From positions 48,724 to 112,723 of the forward strand of contig NZ_LFVU01000006.1 of assembly GCF_001047375.1 (NCBI RefSeq): a stretch of 64,000 nucleotides of DNA, in the 5' to 3' direction. This stretch comes from Clostridium cylindrosporum DSM 605 (GTDB taxonomy: Bacteria > Bacillota > Clostridia > Clostridiales > Caloramatoraceae). Position numbers and translations under genes: made by a program. Shown here one piece after another: positions 27,045 through 35,265 of the stretch. Below the pieces are notes generated by a model that was not told the DNA's origin, made no database searches, and worked only from the letters and a program-made list of their open reading frames with translations. Position 1 is the first letter of the stretch, and every line of letters begins with the position of its first letter.

Positions 27045-28802
27045 TTATAAGTTCCTAGGCCATACCCAACTTTTTCTCATACCAATTTCAAGTTGAACTA
27101 AATCAAACTTATTATCTTTTATAATAATATATTCTTTAGGTACGCTAATAAAGTTTATAAGAAAATCACTAAAAATGTTATCCATGTTCTGTTTGAGTGC
27201 ATTACTATTCGCTCCAATCTCTTCACAATAGTTACATAAAAAGTCGCAAAGCATAGAATAATTTTTATTGAAACTCCCTTCCACTACAGTCTCCGGAAAG
27301 TTTTTTACATAATACTCTCTTTGAATCCCTTTATCTCTTATATTCAAATCTATATTCATCTTTCTTATCTTTCCAGTTATCACCTCTAAAAAGTAAAAGC
27401 AATATTCTGCAAAAACACCATCTATAGGTACTTTATCAAAATTACTTTTGATAAATGAATATATCTTTTTTATTTGATAAGTTCTAAAAACTTGATAAGT
27501 TAAAGTACATACAAATCCCTTAACATAGGAGTGCATTCTATCTACTAAATTTTCCTGCATTAGACCTTCAAAAAAGTCATACTCTTTTAATTTAGAAATT
27601 TCACCAGAAAAATACAAATTTTTACCTTTTACCGAAAATAGTGAATTATCTTCTTTTAATAATTCTAAAGACTTAATTATCCCTTCTTCAGTTAAAATAT
27701 CGTCATCTGCACAAATAGCTGTATATGGAGTTTTTATAATTTCAAATCCAAAGTTTATTTTAAAATCGCACTCAATAGAATCATCGAATGCGTAATATGA
27801 TATTTTTTTATTATTATAATTTAAAACTGTACTTTCATTAACTTTTTTATTTACATCTGAACTAGAATCTAAAACGATTATGTAAGGTTTACAATTTTTA
27901 AAACTATTAAAAAAACTCAAAGTTCTTTTAAAAACCTCTGGTCTATTATAAGTTGGTATTAAAATTGTAAGATCTTCACCATTTTCATTATTCAATTTAT
28001 ATTTTTTATGTTTTATTGATTCTGAATAACTTTTCAAAATAACTTCTATCTTATTCATTAGAAAATCGTCATTAGAGATTACCTGAACATCACATTTTTC
28101 CTTTAAATACTTATTAATATCTTGAGTTGCATTGAAAATATGAACAATATCATAGCAGTAATAATTTACATACTCTATTAAATCATCTACATTAGTTATA
28201 CCTAGTGTTTTTCTATATATAAGCTCTTTATTACTAAAGTTACTATCTGGACTTGTTCCACTATATGCTAAGTCAATGTTTATTCCATACTCGTCTAAAC
28301 TTTTTCCTAAATCATTTACTTTTTTTGTTAAATTAAAATCTATAAACAATACATTGTTAACTTTATTTAGATATCTATATATTTCATTTGTTTTACATTC
28401 TTCTTCTATTCTCTCTCTATTATTAATCAAAATATTTTCAATAATCTTATCAATCTCATGTTTCATTGTTGATTCATAATATTTAAGCTTTCTTGCTCTT
28501 TTATAATATATTATTGCTTTACTATACTCCTCTTTTTGCTCATAAACATATGCAAGATTATATAGTAAATCAAAATTATTATCGTCTATTTTTAGCCCAT
28601 CATTAATTATCTCTTCCGCGGCTTCTAAATCTCCTTGCATAATTAAAACAACAGCTTTCATGGAATATATTTCTATATCCCCAGAGTTTATTTTAAAATA
28701 CCCATTTATTAAACTTATTGCTTCATCTAATTTATTATCAGCGATAAGGAACTGTACACTTTCACTTACTCGCTTTTTAAGTGACTCTATTTTTTTATCC
28801 AC
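27045..28802 (-). CDS. TPR plus GT2-type glycosyltransferase
   Basis: 585 residues. TPR-like repeats fill the first ~130 residues. About residues 150-250 hold a Rossmann-like stretch. A GT-A domain from about residue 275 begins LTILIPTYNRPEVFKRTLSFF and carries the DXD-like ADDDILTEEG motif. A helical tail ends the protein. The TPR portion closely resembles the C-terminal TPR portion of the 761-residue neighbour, as if the two genes arose by duplication or fission. The start is GTG at 28802 with AAGGG six bases before it. A protein-binding TPR next to a GT-A fold fits transfer onto a protein such as flagellin. Confidence 0.8.
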   Translation of the reverse strand: MDKKIESLKKRVSESVQFLIADNKLDEAISLINGYFKINSGDIEIYSMKAVVLIMQGDLEAAEEIINDGLKIDDNNFDLLYNLAYVYEQKEEYSKAIIYYKRARKLKYYESTMKHEIDKIIENILINNRERIEEECKTNEIYRYLNKVNNVLFIDFNLTKKVNDLGKSLDEYGINIDLAYSGTSPDSNFSNKELIYRKTLGITNVDDLIEYVNYYCYDIVHIFNATQDINKYLKEKCDVQVISNDDFLMNKIEVILKSYSESIKHKKYKLNNENGEDLTILIPTYNRPEVFKRTLSFFNSFKNCKPYIIVLDSSSDVNKKVNESTVLNYNNKKISYYAFDDSIECDFKINFGFEIIKTPYTAICADDDILTEEGIIKSLELLKEDNSLFSVKGKNLYFSGEISKLKEYDFFEGLMQENLVDRMHSYVKGFVCTLTYQVFRTYQIKKIYSFIKSNFDKVPIDGVFAEYCFYFLEVITGKIRKMNIDLNIRDKGIQREYYVKNFPETVVEGSFNKNYSMLCDFLCNYCEEIGANSNALKQNMDNIFSDFLINFISVPKEYIIIKDNKFDLVQLEIGMRKSWVWPRNL

Positions 28803-28842
28803 TTTATCCCTTCTTCCAAGTGCTTATTTCATATGCTTTCAG

Positions 28843-31119
28843 TTAATTTTGAAGCGAGTTAATTTCCAACATAAGTATAATATTATCTAACTCAATTCTA
28901 TTATCATCACTAGCACATATTTCTCGTGCTATTTTATATATATCTACAGCTTTATTATAAAAACCAATTTTCTCATACATATAAGCTAAATTATAATATA
29001 AATCAAAACTTTTGGGATACAATTCAATTCCTTTTCTAATGGAACTTTCAGCTAGAAAATATTCTTCTTTCATTATATAAATCATCGCTTCCATGTTAAA
29101 GATGCTTTCATCACATTTTACAATTGCTTTTAGTTCCCCTATTATATTCAAGGCAGAATCTAATTCCCCTAAATTAACAAGATTAAGCACATTATTCTTT
29201 ACTACACTTAAATACTCATCTATTTCCTTATTCTTAAATACATCAACTGCTTCTTTAATTAAATTTTCTTTATATACATTTATACACTTTGCAAATGCTT
29301 TTTCTACCTCAAGAGCCTTTTTTATATTGTCAATGCACTCCTTTTTATCTAGCTTACTATACAACTTTGCTCTATATAAATAATACAAGAACTTCTCTTC
29401 ACTACTTAAAACATTAATAATCCTATAAATATTCTCAAAATTATAAATACTTTTCATATAAATTATACCTATATCTAAATATTTATTGAATAAGGATTTC
29501 TTAAAAACTATCTTTTCATCTTTATTCAATAAATTAATAATGATTATTCTCGTCATATTCTTGAATACAGTAATTTCACTTAAAGTCAATTTCTCTATAT
29601 TAACTTCTTCACATAACTTTATAATCTTATAAAAAAACTCTTCATCTTTGTTAATTAAACTATTAACTACTTGCATTTGTTTTCCTTGAGCTAATTCTCT
29701 AATTATATTTACAATGCTAGAAGATTTTTTTATATGTAGTAATAAATCAAAATAATATATATCCAAAAAGTTACAATCATTTTTGTGAAAAAATTGTACT
29801 ACTTCACCTTCATCAATAAAATCTTTGCACTTTATGAGACAATAATCTCCATAAGTTCCTTTAATTAAAGATAACTTACTATAAACATCATTTATATTTT
29901 CTTGTGAATTTATATTTCCTTCTAGCACATTTAAATATTTATATATATCTTCTTTTTTATCTAAGTTATTTATATACTCAACTATCTCATCATATTTTTT
30001 CATTTTTATTAACAACTTAGCTGATAATGCTATTTTTAAATCTATAGTTACAATATCTTTGTAATATATATAAGATTTATTATATTCCTCTAATCCATAA
30101 TAGTATGTAGAAACATTATAACTTGCTATAGATTTTGCTATATCATCTATATGATAAGTTATTACCGAAGGGTCTCTATATATTGGAAGGTTTTTATATC
30201 TTCTATAAATTTCAATATATTTCTTAAATGCTTCAAAACTTTTTTCTTTATTCCCTATATTTGAATATGAATTAGCTATTAGATAGTAAAAATCTATAAA
30301 ATCTTTTTCAAGTTTTAATCCCTCATTACAAACATTAATACATTTATCATATTGTTTATCAGAATATAAACTTGAGGCGTATGATTGAAAAAGTGCGAGA
30401 TAATTTTTTCTTTCTTGACTCGATTTACTTTTCAGTTTAAGATATGCTTTCTCAAAATAATCTAAAGCCTCTTTCTTCTTATTATACATATCATAACTTA
30501 CACCTAGTTGATATATATAATAAATATTATTAGGATCTTTCTTTAGTTCTCTTAATAACAAATCTGATGTTCTTTCAAATTTCTTCTTCATTAGCTCCTT
30601 ATCATTAGAAACATAACCATAGTGAACTATATTTACATCTATATTAAAGCAAGGTTCTTTATAGATTGGTTGATTATGGACTGCACCCTCATATCTAAAG
30701 GAACCATCATTTCTGAATAGTCTTGGAGAAGATAAAACATTATACTTATGTTGGTTACTTAAGCTATCTAAATTTTTCACTGATAAATTTATTGTATTAT
30801 AATATTCTATATTTTTACTTTCAAAGGCACTAATTAAATCTAATGTATTTTCAACTTCCTCATCTGCATCTAATATAAATATCCAATTCCCTTTAGCATA
30901 TGAGATAGATATATTCCTCATTTCAGAAAAATTATAATTCCATTCATGGTAGTATAATTTTTCTGTATATTCTCTTGCTATTTTAACTGTTTTATCCTCT
31001 GATCCTGTATCTACAACTATAAGTTCTGCAATACCCTTATCTAGTAATATCTTAATTGAATCTAAGCACCTTCTAAGATTATTTTCCTCATTTTTTACCA
31101 TCATACAAATACTAATCAT
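28843..31119 (-). CDS. GT2 glycosyltransferase with long TPR region
   Basis: 758 residues. The N-terminal GT2 domain is SICMMVKNEENNLRRCLDSI, followed by ELIVVDTGSEDKT and the DXD motif in FILDADEEVENT, the pattern of tetratricopeptide glycosyltransferases that modify surface proteins. The rest is a long TPR solenoid ending in a repeat very similar to the start of the next protein. Start 31119 (ATG) is chosen because AGAGGTG lies 8 bases before it; a GTG nine bases further up lacks a site. It is the first gene after flagellin, which makes it the best candidate for direct flagellin O-glycosylation. Confidence 0.85.
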   Translation of the reverse strand: MISICMMVKNEENNLRRCLDSIKILLDKGIAELIVVDTGSEDKTVKIAREYTEKLYYHEWNYNFSEMRNISISYAKGNWIFILDADEEVENTLDLISAFESKNIEYYNTINLSVKNLDSLSNQHKYNVLSSPRLFRNDGSFRYEGAVHNQPIYKEPCFNIDVNIVHYGYVSNDKELMKKKFERTSDLLLRELKKDPNNIYYIYQLGVSYDMYNKKKEALDYFEKAYLKLKSKSSQERKNYLALFQSYASSLYSDKQYDKCINVCNEGLKLEKDFIDFYYLIANSYSNIGNKEKSFEAFKKYIEIYRRYKNLPIYRDPSVITYHIDDIAKSIASYNVSTYYYGLEEYNKSYIYYKDIVTIDLKIALSAKLLIKMKKYDEIVEYINNLDKKEDIYKYLNVLEGNINSQENINDVYSKLSLIKGTYGDYCLIKCKDFIDEGEVVQFFHKNDCNFLDIYYFDLLLHIKKSSSIVNIIRELAQGKQMQVVNSLINKDEEFFYKIIKLCEEVNIEKLTLSEITVFKNMTRIIIINLLNKDEKIVFKKSLFNKYLDIGIIYMKSIYNFENIYRIINVLSSEEKFLYYLYRAKLYSKLDKKECIDNIKKALEVEKAFAKCINVYKENLIKEAVDVFKNKEIDEYLSVVKNNVLNLVNLGELDSALNIIGELKAIVKCDESIFNMEAMIYIMKEEYFLAESSIRKGIELYPKSFDLYYNLAYMYEKIGFYNKAVDIYKIAREICASDDNRIELDNIILMLEINSLQN

Positions 31120-31184
31120 TATATTCACCTCTTTTTAAGTTAAACTATTACTTATTAAATTCCACTATTTATTTTAGTTTAATT

Positions 31185-31210
31185 TAAAAAAAGGGGTAAA
31201 AACCCCTTTA
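31185..31210 (-). terminator. Flagellin terminator
   Basis: AAAGGGG and CCCCTTT pair around a short A/T loop, directly past the flagellin stop codon, and are followed on the minus strand by a T-run. Read-through would feed the glycan operon. Confidence 0.75.
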
Positions 31211-31211
31211 A

Positions 31212-32045
31212 TTATCTTAATAATTGAAGAACTGCTTGTGGCTGTTGATTTGCTTGAGCAAGCATAGCTTGTGCAGCTTGGTTAAGAATATTATTCTTTG
31301 AGAAGTTCATCATTTCCTTTGCCATATCTACATCCCTAATTCTTGATTCTGATGCTTGTAAATTTTCTGATGAAGTATCTAGATTAGCTATTGTATGCTC
31401 TAATCTATTTTGGTAAGCACCAAGTTTTGCTCTTTCTGATGATACCTTATTTATAGCATTATTTATTGTTGATACTGCCTTTGATATAGTTGTTGAAGTA
31501 GTAGCGTTACTAATTACAACTGATGTTGTTGAAACTCCTAGTGATGCAGCAGTCATCTTTCCTATGTCTAGTGTTATAGTTTGATCCTTATTCGCTCCAA
31601 CTTGGAATGTAATTGTTCCAGCACTTGATGCTGTATTAAGCAGTTTCTTAGTATTGAATTCTGTATTATTTGCTATTCTATCTATTTCTGCTTGTAGTTG
31701 TGCAACTTCCTTACCTATTTGGTCTCTATCTTCTCCAACATTAGTATCATTAGCTCCTTGTACAGCTAATTCTCTCATTCTTTGAAGAATTGAGTGTGTT
31801 TCTTGAAGTGCTCCTTCTGCTGTTTGAATAAGTGATATACCATCTTGAGAATTTCTTGATGCTTGATCAAGACCTCTGATTTGTCCTCTCATCTTTTCTG
31901 AGATAGCAAGTCCTGCTGCGTCATCTCCAGCTTTATTTATTCTAAGACCTGAGCTTAGCTTTTCCATTGACTTAGCTGAATTTCCATTGTTTATACTCAT
32001 ATTTCTATGAGCATTCATAGCGTTCATATTGTGATTAATAATCAT
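31212..32045 (-). CDS. Flagellin
   Basis: Subunit of the flagellar filament. 277 residues. The N-terminal D0/D1 region (MIINHNMNAMNAHRNM, then SGLRINKAGDDAAGLAISEK) and the C-terminal D1/D0 region (SRIRDVDMAKEMMNFSKNNI, then QANQQPQAVLQLLR) are complete. The variable middle is short, about 60 residues and rich in Ser and Thr, giving potential O-glycosylation sites. The start has GGGAGG upstream, and a sigma-28 promoter lies about 90 bases before it. It stands alone as a unit with its own terminator, immediately before the glycosyltransferase operon. Confidence 0.96.
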   Translation of the reverse strand: MIINHNMNAMNAHRNMSINNGNSAKSMEKLSSGLRINKAGDDAAGLAISEKMRGQIRGLDQASRNSQDGISLIQTAEGALQETHSILQRMRELAVQGANDTNVGEDRDQIGKEVAQLQAEIDRIANNTEFNTKKLLNTASSAGTITFQVGANKDQTITLDIGKMTAASLGVSTTSVVISNATTSTTISKAVSTINNAINKVSSERAKLGAYQNRLEHTIANLDTSSENLQASESRIRDVDMAKEMMNFSKNNILNQAAQAMLAQANQQPQAVLQLLR

Positions 32046-32134
32046 AATTTGTTACCTCCCTGTTTTATCCCTTTATGTGCTTCCCTGCACAGGATACATG
32101 TTTTATTTGAAGTTATCTTAACTTCTTACTATGA

Positions 32135-32161
32135 TTATCGCACCCCTTTAAATTTACTTTA
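32135..32161 (-). promoter_or_regulatory. Sigma-28 (SigD) flagellin promoter
   Basis: The minus strand reads TAAA, exactly 15 bases, then TGCGATAA, against the consensus TAAA-N15-GCCGATAA. It lies 90 bases before the flagellin start. Confidence 0.75.
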
Positions 32162-32249
32162 TAGCATTTTAATATTTTTCTTATAATAATAATCCACCAG
32201 CTTAGTTGGTGGTATTTCTTAAATCCTATAAGAATATTTTACTAGCATT

Positions 32250-32269
32250 GCGCCTTAAGGCGCTTTTTT
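32250..32269 (+). terminator. Terminator inside the IS element
   Basis: Perfect hairpin GCGCCTTAAGGCGC followed by six T on the plus strand, at the downstream end of the tnpA pseudogene. Confidence 0.75.
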
Positions 32270-32342
32270 GTTTCCTCAGGCACAACTATTGTTACTTGCT
32301 ACCCTTAAAAGCGTCTGTATATTCTTTTATACTAATTTGATC

Positions 32343-32746
32343 TTAAATCATATCTTCATTTTGCTGATTCTTTATATATTCTTCTATTGCTTTTTTATTT
32401 CTTCCTACTGTATCAACATAAAATCCCCTACACCAAAATGTCTATTACCATATTTATATTTTAGATTTGCAAATCTCTCAAATATCATCAAACTACTTTT
32501 CCCTTTTAAAAATCCTACAAATCCTGATACACTCATTTTAGGTGGTATGGCTACCAACATATGTATATGATCTATACACGCTGTAGCTTCTATAATCTCT
32601 ACATTTTTCCACTCGCATAACTGTCTAAGTATTTTTCCTATTTCTACTTTCTTTTGTCCATATATTTCTTTCCTTCTATACTTTGGAGCAAACACTATGT
32701 GATACTTACAATTCCATTTTGTATGTTATAAACTATTATTATTCAT
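32343..32746 (-). pseudogene. tnpA: Y1 transposase TnpA of an IS200-type element, inactivated
   Basis: From ATG 32746 (GGAGG six bases before it) the frame reads MNNNSL, then a TAA where Ser would be expected, then HTKWNCKYHIVFAPKYRRKE and a typical TnpA core with the HIHMLVAIPP metal-binding motif. After YGNRHF one base is missing, so the tail (WCRGFYVDTVGRNKKAIEEY) lies in another frame. One nonsense change plus one frameshift mean it cannot be functional without suppression. The region before the start can fold to hide the ribosome site, as in IS200. The catalytic Tyr lies in the frameshifted tail region (EEYIKNQ). Confidence 0.85.
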
Positions 32747-32752
32747 TTAATA

Positions 32753-32808
32753 CCTCCATTTGTTTAGATTTGGTCGGCGAAACCAATATCTATTTTAACA
32801 AATGAAGG
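32753..32808 (-). promoter_or_regulatory. Hairpin that masks the tnpA ribosome binding site
   Basis: CCTTCATTTGTT upstream can pair with AACAAATGGAGG, which contains the Shine-Dalgarno of tnpA: twelve pairs, one of them G-T. This matches the known translational self-repression of IS200. Confidence 0.65.
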
Positions 32809-32879
32809 TCTTTTTTTGTTCATCGCTTAAGCTTTTCAGAACTCACCTGCATAGCAGGTGGTTTTCTAAAGACAAAAAG

Positions 32880-32907
32880 GCTACTAATAAATTTCCTTAT
32901 TAGTAGC
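32880..32907 (-). terminator. Terminator after the truncated coiled-coil gene copy
   Basis: An 11-bp stem, GCTACTAATAA with TTATTAGTAGC, with TTTTT following on the minus strand. It differs from the terminator of the intact copy, so the duplication ends before it. Confidence 0.7.
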
Positions 32908-32915
32908 TAAACTTT

Positions 32916-33107
32916 TTACTTTGATGATTCTTCTATAAGCTTTGCAATTTATTCAATTTTCTTCAACTTCTCTTCTATACTACTTACTGTGCTATGAACT
33001 GCTGAATCCTCACCTTTTACATTATTCTTTATGTTTTCTAGGTCCTTTTCTATTGTTTCTATTTTGCTTATCATGTCATCTACTATGTTTATTATACTTT
33101 TATCCAT
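32916..33107 (-). pseudogene. Duplicate of the small coiled-coil gene, truncated by a stop codon
   Basis: Copy of the intact 63-residue gene at 38580-38771. ATG 33107 has AGGAGGG upstream. The frame matches through EEKLKKIE, then TAA at 32949-32951 replaces the Glu codon, and the matching tail (AKLIEESSK) continues after it. A 52-residue product could still be made. Other differences are a few substitutions such as GEDSAVHS for GEGSEVHS. Confidence 0.75.
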
Positions 33108-33141
33108 TTGTATCCCTCCTACTTTCGTATTAATTTTATAT

Positions 33142-33895
33142 TTATTTTTTTATCTCTACAACAGTAACTCCAGCTCCACCTTCATCAAAACCACCTCTTC
33201 TCATTGATTTTACATAGTGGTATCTCTTTAAGTGTTCTTGCACTCCCTTTCTAAGGGCCCCTGTTCCTTTACCATGTATTATCTGAACTGCATCATACCC
33301 CGCAAGGAATGCATCATCAAGATATTTATCTATTTCATATATAGCCTCATCTACCATGTATCCTCTAAGGTCCATTGAAGAATTTGTTTTATTAGCCTTA
33401 GTTTTCACCATATTGGCTACACCTGTTTTTTAGTTTGCTTCTTAGTCGCTGTGTCTACTTCTAGATTCTTTACAGCAACTGTCATTTTCATAACACCTAC
33501 TTGAACTTGAATCATTCCCTTACTATCAGGTAAACTCATAACAATTCCCTTTTGTCCTACAGTTGATACATATACTTCATCACCAAGCATTACACTTTTA
33601 ACTGCTTGCATCCCTACCTTTAGTGTAGATGTTCCTATTTTGTTCTTTGAAGCCTCGTCAAGCTTAGAACCAAGTTCTCTTCTTGCTCTTTCAGCATCCT
33701 TCATAGAAGCTGATTTTGTCTACTATATTCACCATATGTGATGAAAAGGTTGATAAACTTTGTTCAATACTTTGTTCGTCTCCAATATCAGCAAATACTT
33801 TATTAAATATAGAAAGAGTTAATCCATTATTTACAGGTACTGCAAGTCCTAACATTGCCATTAATGTTAAAATCCCTGTTGTCTTAATTGTAACT
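33142..33895 (-). pseudogene. mutS2: Truncated, internally deleted copy of mutS2
   Basis: The frame begins inside the ATPase domain, just after the Walker A region ([16 protein letters not shown]), and runs to HMVNIVD. A 599-base deletion relative to the intact gene then joins it, out of frame, to the KSASMKDAE segment. A one-base loss after KKQTKK breaks the frame again before a complete Smr domain (33142-33411). The 5' half of mutS2 is absent. Two open stretches of 95 and 89 residues remain ([12 protein letters not shown] and MVKTKANKTN); neither has a convincing start site, so both are treated as debris. The copy retains high identity to the gene at 38862-41231. Confidence 0.85.
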
Positions 33896-33909
33896 AATTA
33901 AGATAGAAA

Positions 33910-33949
33910 GTCTGATGCATAATATACATTTATTAACTATACATCAGAC
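33910..33949 (-). terminator. Hairpin after the 420-residue gene
   Basis: GTCTGATG and CATCAGAC pair around 24 bases, followed by TTTCTAT on the minus strand. Probably the terminator of the two-gene operon. Confidence 0.45.
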
Positions 33950-33992
33950 CCTTCTTTACGCTACTATGTTTTTTAAATACTTCATTGAATAT

Positions 33993-35255
33993 TTAAATTT
34001 CTGCTAACATACCATCAATTATATCCTTTTTTCTTTTATCTTCTAAATAAATTTTAAAACGGATTAATTCATCTATTTTGGAAGTCATCAATTTATCTCT
34101 TTTCTTAATAAGAAAATTTTTCAGTTTCTTTTTCTGCCTTACTGGTAGTAATCCAACTATGAGCAAGAAGATTTCTTGTTCTTCTCTTTCCCACTTATAT
34201 ATTCCATTCCCTTCTTGTATAAATCCAATTATAACATTATTAATAGATTCATATAGTTGAACCCTAGATACTTTTTTTCTATCTAATACTCTTATTTTTG
34301 TCTTAGATATAATAAATAGTAATGTATATATTTCTTTTAACGTTCTTAATTTCTTACTTTTATTAATTTCAATTATAAATTCCCCTTGAAGTTCAACATC
34401 CATTAACCAATATGCAAAAACCTTTGGATAGCGATTATTTATTAAAATATAATTAACTATCAGTGATACCTTTGTTTTTTTATCACATTTTAATAATTTT
34501 TCTTCTAAATACTGTATATACGATTCTATATTCTTTTTTATTTCTTGGATTTCTTGTTTTGATGACCTTATACCCATTTTTTTGCTGTTATTAAATTGTT
34601 CTATCCTACTAAAACAGTAATCCAAATGTCTAGTTAAAAAAGTAAATCCAATATTCTGATTCAATTCATCTTTATCATTTAATAAATAATCTATCAATTC
34701 TCCTGAAGGTTCTACATTCATATGACCCGATACCATATTTAGTAAAAGTAATTTGTTTTTATCTTGCATTACTAACTTTTCAAATTTCTCTTTATCAGAC
34801 TTAAATAATATTATGCTAATTTGAAAAATCTCAATATAGTCCCAATACTTAAATTCATGGAATCTATTTAGAAATTCATATTTATTCTTATAACTATTCT
34901 CGCTCCATTCAATATTAATGCACATTTTTTGAGAATTGCCACAAAGAAGCTTATACATCCCCCCATATAGAGGGTTAATAAGACTTCTAATTTCTAATTC
35001 TCTTTGTAATCCATCAATGCAATCTAAATTTCTTATGATTATAGCAAGAACTACAATTAAAACACTAAATGGAAAATCCCTTTTTTGGTCATCAGACATA
35101 TTTATCTTATACTTTTCTAATTCCTTTACTATTGTTGATATTTTCTTTCTACCAAATATACGATTTATTCTTAACTTTATATTTTCTCTTGAATCTATTC
35201 TATTCCACTTATCAAAAATAATTTCTGATAACTGACTTATATTCTTAGCATTCAT
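33993..35255 (-). CDS. Unknown helical protein, partner of the PLD-like protein
   Basis: 420 residues, rich in Lys, Ile, Leu and Glu, predicted almost wholly alpha-helical and soluble. A hydrophobic stretch (FPFSVLIVVLAIII) near residue 62 may be a buried helix or a membrane segment. No catalytic motif is visible and I do not recognise a family. The start at 35255 has AGAGGGAG upstream. It begins 11 bases after the PLD-like gene, so the two are an operon and probably act together. It lies in the accessory block flanked by mutS2 repeats; a role in defence against phage or foreign DNA is a guess from that setting. Confidence 0.7.
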   Translation of the reverse strand: MNAKNISQLSEIIFDKWNRIDSRENIKLRINRIFGRKKISTIVKELEKYKINMSDDQKRDFPFSVLIVVLAIIIRNLDCIDGLQRELEIRSLINPLYGGMYKLLCGNSQKMCINIEWSENSYKNKYEFLNRFHEFKYWDYIEIFQISIILFKSDKEKFEKLVMQDKNKLLLLNMVSGHMNVEPSGELIDYLLNDKDELNQNIGFTFLTRHLDYCFSRIEQFNNSKKMGIRSSKQEIQEIKKNIESYIQYLEEKLLKCDKKTKVSLIVNYILINNRYPKVFAYWLMDVELQGEFIIEINKSKKLRTLKEIYTLLFIISKTKIRVLDRKKVSRVQLYESINNVIIGFIQEGNGIYKWEREEQEIFLLIVGLLPVRQKKKLKNFLIKKRDKLMTSKIDELIRFKIYLEDKRKKDIIDGMLAEI

Positions 35256-35265
35256 AATCTCCCTC

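Larger units (their letters stand above)
32190..32862 (-). mobile_element. Decayed IS200/IS605-family element
   Basis: A hairpin at each end replaces inverted terminal repeats: CCACCA/TGGTGG at 32194-32212 and CACCTGC/GCAGGTG at 32844-32860. Between them lies a broken tnpA and no tnpB. Internal terminator hairpins are present, as is usual for IS200, which shields itself from outside transcription. The exact ends are estimated from the hairpins. It lies between the flagellin promoter and a duplicated mutS2 fragment. Confidence 0.7.
32909..33895. repeat. Left copy of a direct segmental duplication (decayed)
   Basis: Corresponds to about 38572-40213, in the same orientation, but lacks 599 bases present there (39440-40038) and has a shorter spacer between its two genes. 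It contains the broken coiled-coil gene and the 3' part of mutS2. Similarity stops at about 33895, inside mutS2. Confidence 0.85.

Noticed and set aside
31120..31190. Separate sigma-28 promoter for the glycan operon
   Set aside because: I searched the gap after flagellin and found no TAAA-N15-GCCGATAA match; transcription may come from flagellin read-through or a promoter I cannot see.
32942..33133. Plus-strand frame of 63 codons
   Set aside because: Antisense to the decayed coiled-coil gene copy.
33142..33704. Two open frames of 89 and 95 codons as possible small Smr-type genes
   Set aside because: They are in different frames of a decayed mutS2 copy and lack convincing starts. The Smr part alone could in theory be expressed, but nothing supports it.
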